NCBI GenBank assembly: GCA_027924585.1
Contig: BSBM01000179.1
Location: 15,544,501-15,608,500, forward strand
DNA length: 64,000 nucleotides
From: Larix kaempferi
Lineage: Eukaryota; Streptophyta; Pinopsida; Pinales; Pinaceae
Direction: 5' to 3'
Shown here: piece by piece, positions 23,462-35,450 of the stretch
Position numbering within the stretch: the stretch's first letter is position 1
How the letters are laid out: the number at the start of each line of letters is the position of its first letter
Position numbers and translations under genes: made by a program
The notes under the pieces: model-generated
The model's input: the letters and a program-made list of their open reading frames with translations, nothing else
What the model was told of the DNA's origin: nothing
Databases searched by the model: none

Positions 23462-24839
23462 AGGTAATGTTTATATGTGTATATTATTAGGTGATGTTTG
23501 ATGTGTATTGTTGGATTCTTCATTTTGAAAAGGACCGAAAATGGCGGAAGAAGAGAAGACCGAGGAAGGAAGTGCCGAAAGGAAGTGGAAGTTACGGAAA
23601 AAAGGTAATGAATGCAAAAAAATTTGTACCCACTCCGTGAGTATAAAAGGAATTGGAGGACAAGAGAAAGATAAGAAATAAGAGAATGCACACATGTAGA
23701 GACCTAAAAGAATTTTAGTATATGTGGATCAAATCCATTGAGAGAGAAAACCATCCAAATTTATAGTAGGAGTATGTATTTGGGCTTTGGGTTTCATTTA
23801 TATGAGGGTGTATCCCGCAATGGATAATTCCATGGTGACTATAAGGATTTAGATCCATGATGTAAGATGCTATAATGAATATGTTCCTTCTATAATGAAA
23901 AGGATTATTGGGGTCCTTAAATTTCTATGTTATGAGTGTCTCTATTGTGGTTTTTTTTTTTTGTTGTTATGATATATCTAAACGATTAATATCACTAAGT
24001 GTTGTTGTGGTATACTTGGGTAAATGATGTTGCGATGATTGTTATTATAATTACTCAACTGTAACCATACAGTTAACTAATCCCTATCTTATGTCGGTCT
24101 TGGATAACTTAGGGTGAGACCTTCCCACTTAAGGGGATTGAAAATTATGACACACTAGACTATAGTGGTGCCATTTTGTTGGACCATGTGCAACAATCGT
24201 AGCCTCAATTTTGCACCATAAAATGGTTATGTTCTTGGTACCTCGTTCTTAATAAGCCCTTTCTAACTATATGGTTTCTATTGTGACAATGAGTTAGATA
24301 CCGTATTGGTGGGAGAAAAATCTCAATGATTTTGTAGCCCAGGAATATGAGCTACAAGGGTGGAAAGTAACCAATTTTAGACAATATGTTTTTCTATAGA
24401 GATCCACCTCTATATCAGTACGAAGTCCTGTAGGTTGCACTTCCACTAAACCTAGAAGATTAGTTGAGGTGACTTGAAAAATCACTTGAGTACCGCAATA
24501 GGAAGAGAAATAGAGTTGAGTGGAGTTAAAGGGATTCGATTAGGTTAAATCAACTAGATTCACCTTTAACCGAATCCATTGATTTCTAGGTATAAAGTAC
24601 TTTGTTTGGGTATATTATGGAAATTACGGTTGAAAACCACTAATTAGCATTGAAATCCAAAGATGAACTTAAGAGAGGAACAAGAGGAAGACTGTTGAAA
24701 GAAGTCCCTCTATGGATTGAAATCTGGTTTGTTGAATTTGGGTTTTTTCCGATAGACTTGATTAGAATGGAGGATTAAACCCTTCATGCCTATGGGGGAA
24801 ATTTGGGGTGATGTTATTACATTGCAGAAGGTAGATCTA
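23462..24839. other. No recognised gene
   Basis: AT-rich sequence with short ORFs only. I see no motif, repeat or splice structure I can support. The last few hundred bases may be LTR or leader of Gypsy-P, but I find no LTR edge. Confidence 0.5.
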
Positions 24840-24849
24840 TTATCAATGG

Positions 24850-26770
24850 AGGAGGTTGATAGTGTTGAAGCTAGGGTTGAGCGAGTAGAGAGAAGATCAT
24901 AAATCCAAGAAAAATGGTGGAAAGATCGAATAATAAAGGAACAACAAAAAAGCATCCAACTAGAAGAAGAAATAAAAAGAGGAGCTATGTCCGATGAAGA
25001 GGAGAGAGGAACTAACTAGATCCATATTAAGATAGAATGAGATGGAGGTGATGGACATCCTAGTAAGAGGAAACAGGGGGAAAGACCTGAGCAGGAGGTA
25101 GGATAATAATATCAGTTGTGAAGCAATGAATTTCCATGTAAGTCAGCAAAATCAGCCTAGGACACAAATGAGGATCGTTAAGAATTATCAGGACCTACGG
25201 GAATATAAAAGTACTCCAGAAATCAAACCTCCCATTGTCATTGAAGTAGGAACTAGAAGCAATGGACACAACACTCCCTCAATTGACCCCCAACTGCACT
25301 TGTGAAATATGGTAAAAAAATCTCAAAACTTTGTCTTACAATTGTCGTGACATAGTCAAATGACTAGTAGTACTACTAGTTCTGAAAGCAACTCTTTAAT
25401 AGGAGGAAGTAGTAGTAGTTATCAAAAAACTAGTAGCAACATTATAGCACAACCAGGTCCCCAAGGGTTTGTACTGGTAGGACCACAAACCACAAAAATG
25501 GTGAGTACATTAGTAGGACTACCCCTGAAATTCTGAAAATTGTGGGGGAATGATGGAAAAGATGATGCATCTCAACATTGGTTTCTCTATGAAGCAATAT
25601 GGAAAACCAAAGAGACAACGATGGTGTCCAAATTTGTAGAGTTTCAGATGACCTTCCATGGAAGGGATCTACAATGGTACATGAGGATGATAGAGATATG
25701 GGGTACAAACATATCATATCCTAATTTGGGAAAAACAAAGAAACTATTTCTAGATGAGTTTTCACAACCAAAATATGGACAACAAGGTGTTGTGGAAATG
25801 AGGGAAATCTAACAGATGTATGGAGAATCAACCTAGGCATACACATGATGGTTCAGAGACATGCTAACCAAATTAAAGTAACCATTCCATGAATCCCATC
25901 ATAAAGAATGGTTTATTCAGCATTTGTTTCCATTGACAAGGATCCCCCTATCACAACAAGTAATATACTCACACGGAACTACATTAGAGCAGGTGATGAA
26001 TATTGAGGCTATGGAAAACTATCCAGGCTCTATGCGAATCAGAGTGGGAACTTCATCCTCTTCTGGTGAATTGGAATAGGTTAACACTAAGCTGGAAGAA
26101 ATAATTGAGAGACTCTAGGATTTGAATGTACCAAAAGCACAACGATGACAGATATGGTGTACAATTTGCATGAAAGAAGGACATCATGCTTCCAAGTGTC
26201 CAAGACCATGAGGAGGACAAGTTTCACGAGGACCAAGTGCGATAATTGCGTAGGTTGTTTCAACAAATCCATTCCATTCTGTAGGTCAACTGTCATACCT
26301 AGAGACCCCAAGTGATTCTCTCAATGACTTCTGTGACATATCAAACTCATTTGGTCATCCACCATGACTTTGTACAATCTTCTAGAAGTACTCTTAAGTA
26401 CCCGACATGGTCTACTGTGAATTCTATGGATCTACTACACAGAACACTGAAAAATACCAAGCCTTGGATCCCCTTACATATAGGTTAAGTCGATCTATAT
26501 TATGGGTATTTGATCAACCGCCATGGATAGGGGGGAGGTCATGGAATAGGATTTGGAGTTAGAAGAGGAAGAGTTCATACATGACCACTGCAATGCTACA
26601 ACTATAATGAAATTGTCCACCTTTATCATGAGTGTCCTCTACCTAAAATACCATAGTGTACATATTGCCACATGAATACTCATATTGTGGAGGAATTCCC
26701 TACGCTCATCACTAAATGGGAAGATCACACAAGGAAACCGACCAACTCTAAAAATTACGATCCTTGATAA
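24850..26770 (+). pseudogene. Gypsy-P gag with two zinc knuckles
   Basis: A charged N-terminal segment (MEEVDSVEARVERVERRS, 24848 on) leads to a Ser/Thr-rich linker and a retrotransposon gag domain at 25530-26060 (DDASQHWFLYEA, FHGRDLQWYMRM, LFLDEFSQPKYG). A CCHC knuckle follows at about 26158-26200 (CTICMKEGHHASKC, intact). A second pair lies near 26588-26690, where CYNYNEIVHLYHEC has lost one Cys and is followed by CTYCHMNTHIVEE. Several stops and frameshifts are present. Confidence 0.82.
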
Positions 26771-27067
26771 GGTTGAACTGTAACAAGCTTTTTTGTCACC
26801 CAGGTAGGTGTAAAAGTAGGAGCTGATTAGAGATGAACAGATGCTGTAATAATTGAGAAGGAATCACCAAAGAAGACTGAATACATTCTAGTCCAACAAA
26901 AGGAGGTCTACTGGGAGGCCATGGATATGTTTGGTTGAATACCAACTTTGCCATCCCAAAAGAGTACAAGACCATCCCACCAATTTCGGTCAGCTCGTAC
27001 AAGAGAAAAGGGTGAGGTATCAAGTACTGATAAAGAAAAAGATGTTATCTCATTATGGCTTTAGTTA

Positions 27068-27660
27068 TTGAAGGAGATCTTGGAAGATGAGAAAGCCACT
27101 CAAAATTTATGTAGTGTGCTTCGCAATTTATATGATGTCATGGAAATCGATGGAGAAATTTGTGCCTTTCTATTAGAAAGAAACCTGCAATTGGTGAGAC
27201 AAAGAAGAAGGAAGAAAACTAACCAAGAATTCTATCTAGACGCACAAGTGCACAGTTACGATATTAAGAATATGATGCTAGACTTAGGCTCTGATGTGAA
27301 CATCTTGCCGAATAATTCATGGGAAGCAATGGGTAGTGCAACTCTTGTCTACTTTTCCATTTAGTTGAGTATGGAAAATCAATACCATATTTTCCCCATT
27401 GGTCATCTAGAGAATGCTAAAGTGGACTTAGGAGGTGCCTAAACCACTACATATTTTGAATTAATTGAGATCATGGGCAAGACAAATCCTTATCCATTGT
27501 TTCTCATAATTGAATTGGCCTATGAAAACTATGGAATAATTGAATCGAAAAATAGAACGTTGACCTTCAAAGCTAATGGCATGAAGGTGACGCAACCCCT
27601 AGATCCGCATCAAGGTCCACGATACATAGAGCCAATCTAAGAAAATATGGAAAGGGATTT
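27068..27660 (+). pseudogene. Gypsy-P aspartic protease
   Basis: The segment MMLDLGSDVNILPNNSWEAMG near 27270-27330 is the retroviral-type protease active site, with the Asp kept and Leu where Ser/Thr of DSG/DTG is usual. QYHIFPIGHLENAKVDL and a short TTYFELIEI stretch after the TAG at 27362 continue the domain. The frame breaks before 27660. Confidence 0.72.
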
Positions 27661-27830
27661 TTTTGGATGGAATTTACTCTCTAACCATAGGTAAGAGAGA
27701 TGACTACATGAATCCAACTATAGAGGGATCATTAAGATGGATAAGTATTCAATTGTTTCACAATGATTCTGAAGAGGACTAAGACAATTAGAAAAATAGG
27801 CATCATGAGCTCTCATCAGGGATTGGCACA

Positions 27831-28400
27831 TTGGTGAAATCAGTTAGATGGATTGGCATAGAATTAAATCATACCCCAACATATGATGGGACTACTAGAT
27901 TGGATACATTCTTGCAAGAGATGGGATCTTTAGTGGATGAAGAATATCGAATGGATGTCTTAGACAGAGTGATCCGAGGGACTCCCACGATATGGTGGGG
28001 AACACATAAAGATGATTTAACTGATTAGGAGACAACTCAGCTAACTCTAATGATCAGGTTGAATCCATCTCTACATGCTAACATGGTTAAAGACACCTAC
28101 ATGGGGGAGACCAATACCTATCACCATATTGACAAGTACGAGCATCAATGGGAACCACAAGGCTTACAACCACATTTTGGTTTCCTCAATTCTTCCACAA
28201 GCTCAGTCCTATTCCAAAAGATTGGTATCTACATGAAGAAAGAAGGAGGTAGAATGACTATTGGAAGAAGATGCCCACCAAGTTCTGTCAAGATTTTTCC
28301 TTCTTTGCAACAAGTGACATTGTAACAAAAGCATTAACAAGTATTCAAGGGTACATCATTTAACAACCAACTAAGGAAGGTGAGACACTCATATATTTTC
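27831..28400 (+). pseudogene. Second gag-like module after the Gypsy-P protease
   Basis: WIGIELNHTPTYDGTTRLDTF, DVLDRVIRGTPTIWWGTHK and YHHIDKYEHQW, then in a shifted frame PIPKDWYLHEERRR and FCQDFSFFATSDIVTKAL. This resembles the capsid-like domain of other plant gypsy gags (PTYDG ... RWW ... HTLDxIPKNWYxExELRRG ... FxLTFSF). It lies between protease and RT, whereas gag normally precedes protease. One stop and one frameshift are present. The homology is from memory of the family. Confidence 0.62.
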
Positions 28401-28639
28401 CCTACACATCAAGAATTGTAAAAATTTCACTTGGACATCACAGAGATGAGGCAGCCTATCTGTTGCACAAAGGTAGATCAAGACAATCAAAAACCAAATG
28501 AACTAGAACAACTGCGACACCTCACCTTCCAAGAATCATAAGGCACTCAGGAACTTAGACACATAATACCAAAAAATACCTGATAAATTTATACGCAACC
28601 TCTGTACCTAAAGAATTAACATTGGCACTAAGTACAAAC

Positions 28640-28890
28640 AAAAGATGGCAGCTATTAGGGACTACTAGGATGACAAAACAATATCTGAGGTCGGATTTCT
28701 ATTGAAAGAGTATGAAGACTTGTATTTGCAAAGTTTCATACAGATAAAAGGAATTCAGGGAGATCTATGGGAAATGAAGATTGCACTAAATCTATATGCA
28801 AATCCTATTAAGCATCGACCATATCGATTGAATCCTCGGATAAATAAAAGAAACAATACCGGCTATATTCCTCAAAGGGAGTCTAGGTTA
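28640..28890 (+). pseudogene. Gypsy-P reverse transcriptase, N-terminal end only
   Basis: LLKEYEDLYLQSFIQIKGIQG, then KIALNLYANPIKHRPYRLNPR, is the standard entry into gypsy RT (KxxPxxRPYRLNP). GYIPQRES follows and then the sequence leaves the family at about 28890. No catalytic motif is present. Confidence 0.82.
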
Positions 28891-28899
28891 TGTTAATGA

Positions 28900-30649
28900 T
28901 ATAATTTTATTGTTGCTGTTATGGAGGTTGATTTTGAACCTGATTTAGCTAAGGATGCATGTCAACGTGCTTGTGTTAATCCTTATGTTTTAAAAGAAAC
29001 ACATTTGCTCGACCTGCAATCACTGTTGGGATATGAATTCCATAACAAAGCTCTTTTAGTGGAAGCTATTACACATGCATTACAACAAGACTCGGAAGGA
29101 CGTTGCTACCAGGTAAATAAAGGATTATGTATACAAGCTCTAACATTTTTTCTAGAGTTATTTCTTGGGTATTATTTATCATATTGAAACACAGATTTGT
29201 TAATAAGAAGTTGATAAATAAGTATATTTGATATTTGAGATCTGATATTTCTGTGATGAAAATCTTCGAAACAAGTTGCGGGAGAGTCCACAGTGTTTAT
29301 TTTACATCAATTTTTGGAATCCTCAACAGGATCCATTATCAAGACAACTTGTTTTTTTTAATATTTGATACTTTTTGTTTTTTCATTATAGGCAGAAATA
29401 AAAATACAAATGATATCGCTTAAACTAAAGAAATTAAATTATATCTATTTGATCCTAAACTTAAGATATATAAAAACCAAGAACTATACAAATATTTGGA
29501 TCGATGATCATGCTAAGTGACTAACATTTCTGCTTTTTATAACTAGCTTATGTAGTCTACTGAAGAAAATTGTGAAAATATTATTAATTGCTGGATAGTG
29601 TAATGAATATAAACGTTAAAATTTATCATTGTACATCGCTTAGAATTTCTGGGGGATTCTGTGTTGGATTTTCTTATCACACGGCATTTATATTCAACAT
29701 ACCCGGCACTTCCTCCTGGAATTTTAACATATATGCGGTTGGCAGCTGTTAACAATGAGAATTTTGCACATGCTGCTGTCAAAAATAACATTCAGCAGTA
29801 TCTTTGTCATGGTTCAGGTGCTCTAATGAATCAAATAACAAAGTTTGCAACGGCTATTGGGCAAATTAAGGAAGGGGAATGTCGGTTTATGTGTTTTGGA
29901 GGTGTAGAAGCAAGCCCCAAGGCAAGAAAATGTCATATTTATTTGTTGTGACAAGATTCTTGTGTCCTTTTTATGCCTTATTTAGGGAGGGTGTATAATG
30001 AGCCTACATTGTTAGATTGTTTCTATATTCCTTACTTCCCCTTGAAAATAATATGAAAGGCATAATATCGTTTCTTGAGTATATCATAGTGATTTGTTTG
30101 GTACCTACTCTCCGATTGTTCCTTTTATTCTAACCAATTATTTGGAGATATGATAGAAAGCATTGCAGGTGCTATATTCCTATATATCAAATTGGATTTT
30201 GAATGCGCATGGAGCATAATGAAGCCTATTTTTTCCCATGTTGTTACACGTGAGACGCTGGAGTTGCAGCCACAACGGGAGTTGCAAGAACTTTGCTCTA
30301 AAAAATAGTGTAACGTTGTATGGACTCTCAAGGAACAAGGTAAACAAATTGAGGCCACTCGAACAGTCTGTTTAAAGAATTATACTATAGTTGGAACATG
30401 GACTAAGGAAAACAAAAAAGGAGCAAAGATGGCTGCAGCCCAATAAATTTTATTGCATATGGAGGTAAGATGATTCACTTTTTATGGTTTGAACTTCTAT
30501 TTAGGATTTGTTCTGCTCAGGAGAAAATGAATTGCATTGTAGAAAATGTTGCAAATGTTACTAAAGGTAAAGGTAAAGATCAGTCCGTGGAGAAAGTGCT
30601 AACTACACTCAATGGAAATATTAATTCAAAAGCGGAACTGATAAGTTGA
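28900..30649 (+). pseudogene. Dicer-like (DCL) gene fragment: RNase IIIb and dsRNA-binding exons
   Basis: Dicer-like enzymes cut double-stranded RNA into small RNAs. Four plus-strand exons are readable. 28900-29112 has LLDLQSLLGYEFHNKALLVE and ends at CAG/GTAAAT. 29637-29921 has the RNase III signature LEFLGDSVLDFLIT, then VNNENFAHAAVK, and ends AAG/GCAAGA, a possible GC donor. 30138-30464 has FGDMIESIAGAIF, VTRETLELQPQRELQELC and a dsRBD (GAKMAAAQ), and ends GAG/GTAAGA. 30521-30649 follows a TGCTCAG acceptor and ends in TGA. Acidic active-site residues are kept. It is judged a pseudogene because stops lie at 30306 and 30444, two acceptors lack AG, and the helicase and PAZ parts are absent. 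DCL2- or DCL4-like cannot be decided. Confidence 0.85.
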
Positions 30650-31131
30650 TAACTGCTAACACTGCATGTGTACAAACCAGCAGCGAAATCCGAATAGAAT
30701 TAATTAGTGAATTACATAATTTGTTTTGAAAAAGCTTATCTAAAACCCCCAATTCTTTTTCCCTCCAGAAAATTATAACCAATTATTTCCTTACATAAAA
30801 TGGAAAAAACCAGTTTCCAGATAAGAGATAAGAAAATAGTAAATAAAAAAATATAAAATAGAAATTTATGATCTTAAAAAATCTTTTTAAACATTCCCAA
30901 ATTATGTTTGAGACAATTTCTAATTTTATCTTTAAAAACATTTTAAAAAATTGTCTTAAATATTCTAAAAATATATTTGACACAATTTTTAATTTTGTCT
31001 TTAAAAATGGTTTTAAAACGTTGTCTTAAAAATTCCTAAATTATAAAAGCAATTTAAACTAAAATTTAAGACAAAATATATAGAAGCACATGCAGATTGC
31101 AATCTCATGCACAAACCATAGGATTACAATG
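30650..31131. repeat. AT-rich stretch with a 77-bp imperfect tandem duplication
   Basis: No gene seen. Two similar units start near 30911 and 30988, each of the form GACA-ATT...AAATTGTCTTAAA, so each unit has short inverted ends. It could be decayed MITE-like DNA; this is weak. Confidence 0.45.
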
Positions 31132-31560
31132 TCTCTGATACCATTGTTAGGTTTCTATAGGGAAAATAAGTAGATTGGTTAAAACACAAAGCCAAATAAT
31201 ACAAGGATACACCACAAAAACATAGAGATGATTGATGTGATTCCACAATATTTTTTATTAGCCAATATACATATAAATACAATGAGAAATAACTCTTAGT
31301 TTCAACTTCCAACTAGTTTCTTGGATTCTTTCACGACTCTCCCATTCATTGTGCTTGTTAGACTTTTTCTCAAATGAATGGGAAGGAAATAATACAATAA
31401 TATTCATCAGATCAAGGATTAGGTTCCTAACAATTTCCAGAGTATTCCATATAAGCAATGGGTTAGACTTCCTTTTAATAAGTTTGGTGATCAGAGAAAT
31501 TATTATTATAAAAAAATGCCCAAATCGATATAGCTACCTGGATTATCTGCCTATCCTACT
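31132..31560 (-). repeat. Copia-D remnant: PBS and start of an LTR
   Basis: TCTCTGATACCA at 31132-31143 is, on the minus strand, a perfect-start Met PBS (TGGTATCAGAGA), followed one base later by TGTTAGGTTTC, the usual edge of a Copia LTR. I do not find the far edge with certainty; the end given is approximate. No coding sequence of this element is visible on the 30.6-31.1 kb side. Confidence 0.5.
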
Positions 31561-32926
31561 GTTGGAACCCTACTGTGTTCGGTAAAGGAGGATCCATCAA
31601 ATTGAATGAAGCATGATCTATATTTGGATCATAATTTTTAAATCCTTCCAGTTTCAAGAATTCCCACATGGTGCACTACCAAGAATTCCCACCTCGTGCA
31701 GGATATTTGGTTCAGGCACTGTCACTTGCCAAAACAAAAGCGCCTCGGCTAGGGACAGCTAGGGACATAGGGTAGAAAATATTGAGAGCACCTTGAGTGT
31801 CCTTGGTTTAGTTTCTTTAAATAGATTCAAAACTTAATTCAAAATCTAATTGTTATCTAGTATATGTTGATCATGCGTAGTATTAATCACATGCTTCTTC
31901 AATTATATGTTATTATTTGTTTTTTAAGTAAAAACCTAGCTATAGCTAATTTCTTCTTCTTAGTTCTGTGTTGTATTCACAACAACTACGTCTCCTCTCA
32001 AGCATTTACATCTCCGAGTTTACAAGCACAAGATCATACTTATAATATTACCGTTTCTATCAAGATTACTGAAACGATTCATTTTTTTCAATAATTATTG
32101 GTAAAACATGGTTACAATTTAATTCTTAGGACGAAGAATATTTTGCTTCTTTAATCATGTAAATGATAAATAATAAATCTGTTAAACAATAAATTTATTA
32201 GGACATGATAAATAGTAAATCTGAATCCTAACAGTCCGAAGAATATTTTGCTTTTCTTCACTCAAATAAAAAATATGTATTAAAAATTAAAAAAGAAAAC
32301 ATACCATCCCCACACCCAATTCTATTATGAAATAAATTAAAAACATGTATTAAAAATTAAAAAAGAAAACATACCATCCCCACACCCAATTCTATTATGA
32401 AATAAATAGGCCTATCCATGTAATAAATCTGCAACAATCCAAATCCAAATGCTGTGAAAGTAGTAAAGCAACAATCCAAATGCTGTGAAATTATATGGCA
32501 GAGGCTAATGGAACTGCGTTGAAACTTCAAGCTTAAAATAATAACAATACAATTTTGTTCTTTTCTTTAAATTGTGGTAGTGTTATTGTTTTGACTAGGC
32601 GCATTCTACATCCTAGTAGGGGAGATGTGTAACTCTTTTTATGCTCATCCTGGAACTTACATTTGTCTTTTTTAAAAAATAATAAAATATTATAAAAAAT
32701 AATATGTCCACTATTCAAAACATTTACAAGGACATATATATAAAACTACACAAATTAGATAAATTTTAAAAGGTTACTCAATATTTACACACAAAAGTGT
32801 TTACATTTTGAGAGATTTGATCCCTCTCCAAACTTGATAGATAGCTTTTAGATGAATCTATACTGGTTCTTACCAGAGCACCTTCAATGAGCTGATGAAA
32901 TAGCGAGCAGCTCTGGTGATTTAAAG
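31561..32926. other. No gene recognised; contains a 70-bp tandem duplication
   Basis: AT-rich. The unit 32271-32340 is repeated at 32341-32410 almost without change (differences only at the ends), so the duplication is recent relative to its surroundings. Short ORFs here have no recognisable motif. Confidence 0.6.
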
Positions 32927-33204
32927 TTACACTGGACTTCCATAGCTGAGAGATAGGTGAGAAATAGGCAAAGGCCTGTCTGGTATTTCAGGAATCTCAA
33001 TGTTCCCTTGCAACATTTCCATAGCTTTAACAATCGTGGGTCTGTGAGCCACCATAACGTGGGCACAAGAGAATATGAAACGAACCTCGCCATGATGTTC
33101 GTAGGCCCACTGTGAAGGATCCTTTCATCTATTACTTCCATAACTTTGCCTGCTTTCACATTCTTCCATGCCCAATCAGCTATCAGGTAATCGGAGGCCA
33201 ACAA
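32927..33204 (-). pseudogene. Receptor-like protein kinase, C-terminal kinase fragment
   Basis: Minus-strand piece of the kinase C-lobe: DYLIADWAWKNVKAGKVMEV, DERILHSGPTNIMARFV, then after a 1-bp indel near 33062 CAHVMVAHRPTIVKAMEML, GNIEIPEIPDRPLPISHLS and a TAA at 32927-32929. The pattern of Cys-Ala-His, an Arg-Pro-Thr and IPEIPDRPLP matches plant receptor-like kinases of the At1g11050/RKF3-like group, in which this part ends the kinase domain. Only about 90 codons remain; the catalytic loop and activation segment are absent. Judged a broken gene copy. Confidence 0.78.
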
Positions 33205-34224
33205 ATCACAATTTCATTGGGTTTTAGGGTTTTAAATTTTAAATTTTGGTGGTCCTTTTTTCTCATTCTTTAAACTATAGTCACACAAAACATTAATAGA
33301 AATATAAATTTAAACATAACATTGACCGTGAGTACTTATATATAACGAACGAATAGATTTTTTACATTAGTGATGAGTTTAAATCCTGTGATAGTTTTCC
33401 CAGTAGGATAGTGGGTACACCCATACAGCACTCAGGGAAAAAAGGCCAAATTTGATGTCAAAAATATACAGCATTCCCAAATTAATCGCAATGTAAAGAA
33501 GCAGAACTTTACATCTTGGAATACGTACTGCATGTGGTTTATGACCTTCACTCACATAAGTACTTGGATTAGTTTAGGTTCTAATGTAAATATTTTTTAA
33601 GGGTTTATTATAATAAAAAAATTGAATTAGATTAAATATTTTTTAATGTTAATTTATTATTATAATGTTTGAAAGTCATTAAGATAAATATAGAGTCTAA
33701 TGTAAATATTGTTTAAAGATTTATTATAATAAAAAAATGAAGTGCTTATTTGAGATTAGGAAAGTATTAGGAAAAGAATGAGAATGTTATAAAAATAAAT
33801 TAAAATTTGTCAATAAATATGGAAGAAATTAGAAATGAAAAACAAAGAATTAAAAGGATGAAAAAATATAGAGAAAAGAGGGGTGAAAATTGATTAAACA
33901 TTGAGAAGAAAAAGGGAATGAAATAGAAGCTAAAAGAATTTCCAGCAGAAAAAAAAAGCATACGAATGTTATTCATATCGAGTCAAAAGGTACATGATTA
34001 ACCAAGTCTTCAGGAAGGCTCAACTGAGCAGAGGCAGAAAGTCATGCCTACATATCTCACAAAAGCATCATGCAGCAAAAGCTAGCAGTCATAGGAGGTA
34101 AACAAAAAAACCTCAAAAAAGTCTTCCCCAAATTATATGACATACAATGTCCAGAAATCATACATTACTCAAAAAACTTCAGAGATCCCAAGTTCAGAAC
34201 CTGAGAATTATGAAATTATTCCCA
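33205..34224. repeat. No gene; AT-rich with a duplicated 45-bp segment
   Basis: The phrase TCTAATGTAAATATT-TTTAA followed by TTATTATAATAAAAAAATGAA-like sequence occurs twice, near 33580 and 33696. The stretch 33960-34220 may be the 3' untranslated end of the LINE at 34225, which runs on the minus strand, but no poly(T) run confirms it. Confidence 0.4.
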
Positions 34225-35450
34225 AATTAAAACACCATAATCACTGCACAGAGCTTGCTTAGAGAGTTTATCTGTCAAATGATTGCGATCCCTATAAATG
34301 TGCTCCACAGAGATGTTTCTAAAGAGGAGGATAGCTGATTTTATCATGTTGCACTAGTGGATAAGAGATAACACTTTAAGATTGTATTCATCTTGTGCCC
34401 ATTTAATGGTGACTCTAGAATCCCCAAAAATATTAAGATCATCAATACCGAAGATACTAGCCACTTTCAATATGCACCATAGTGCAAGGAGCTCTGCCTT
34501 CATGTTTGTCCCAGTCCCACAATTAAGCCTCAATGAAAAGTAATGAAATTCATTCAAGAAGATCGCACCCCCAGCTGCACACATTCCATCTTTAGCAACA
34601 CCATCGAAAAAGAGAGTAGGACGATTGAACTGAGGATCAAATGATCTGTTAACACCCAAAAACTGCTCACTAGCTCATTCCCTTATTCACATGACCCTTT
34701 TGTCCATTTTTTCCACCATTTGAGCCTCTAAAACTATCAAAAGGTCACCAAAAAGACCATAATACACATTTTTTCCCCTCAAAATATGTATTTTTCCTAA
34801 AAAAACACAAAAAACCCTAAAAAATGGTCCAAAATTCTCCAAAAATATTAAAAGAGAATAAAAAATATTCAAAAAAAGAAAAAGAGGGAAAAAGAGACCT
34901 AAACCATGTTGGTTAATACCATTGGTTTCCTTAAAACCACAATGGTATTCCTCATCACCAAAAACTATAAAAAGGTGATAGGGGCTCCTCACTTTTGATC
35001 CACATTTCATCCTATCCTTATGATGCCAAATTCCCATTGAGAGCCATTGCCTATCATTTCGAGTTTGAAGATCCCCATTGAAGCATTGGAGAAGAAGAGA
35101 CCATTGGACATTGGAGCTTCTCAACCTTGGAGTTGCTCAAAACTTATCATCCTCACCATTTGAGGTAATACAAAATCAATTATTTTTAAATTTCTTGATC
35201 TTCTCATAGATCTCATTGTTTATGTTCTTAAATTCAGCTTTTTATTTCTTTTGCACATGTTAATGTTAGGTGAAGTTACATTAGTTTTTACATACTTTTA
35301 TTGAGACTGCTGCTACTAGTTAGCAGGTGCATCCTTGCACATGCTTGGTTGAAAAACCAAGCAACATGATCCAATTCTTTTTATGATTACTGGCTCCTGC
35401 TCTCTGAAAATGGATTGATAAACACTCAGAATTTGACAGGCCGTATTCTT
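34225..35450 (-). pseudogene. LINE (non-LTR) RNase H domain, split by a solo LTR
   Basis: Minus-strand RVT_3-type RNase H: TLFFDGVAKDGMCAAGGAIF, NMKAELLALWCILKVA, LNIFGDSRVTIKWAQ, and, after a TAG at 34354, EHIYRDRNHLTDKLSKQAL. The first Asp, the Glu in AELLAL and the Asp in GDS are present. This form closes the ORF2 of plant LINEs. Sequence upstream of the domain continues in frame beyond the solo LTR (35372-35450: YQSIFREQEPVIIKR), so the LTR landed in a once continuous frame. The endonuclease and RT parts are not seen in the window. Confidence 0.8.
34647..35366 (+). repeat. Solo gypsy LTR (720 bp) of the Gypsy-R family
   Basis: Begins TGTTAACACCC and ends AAGCAACA, and is closely similar to the Gypsy-R 5' LTR at 57893-58620 throughout (AACACC(T/C)AAAAA, the TATA box CTATAAAAAGGTG near 34963, GTTAGCAGGTGC near the end). 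There is no internal sequence on either side. It is flanked by TGATC at 34642-34646 and again at 35367-35371, a perfect 5-bp target duplication, so it arose by insertion and later LTR-LTR recombination. Confidence 0.93.

Larger units (their letters stand above)
24840..28890 (+). mobile_element. Gypsy-P, degraded plus-strand Ty3/gypsy fragment
   Basis: Plus-strand series: gag N-terminus, gag domain, two zinc knuckles, protease, a second gag-like module, then the first residues of RT. It stops at about 28890, where Dicer-like coding sequence begins. No LTR, PBS or polypurine tract was found, so both ends are truncated or decayed beyond recognition. Confidence 0.82.

Noticed and set aside
23302-23695. 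Two minus-strand ORFs with hydrophobic stretches
   Set aside because: They overlap each other in different frames, span the Copia-C LTR edge and have low-complexity Phe/Leu/Ser content.
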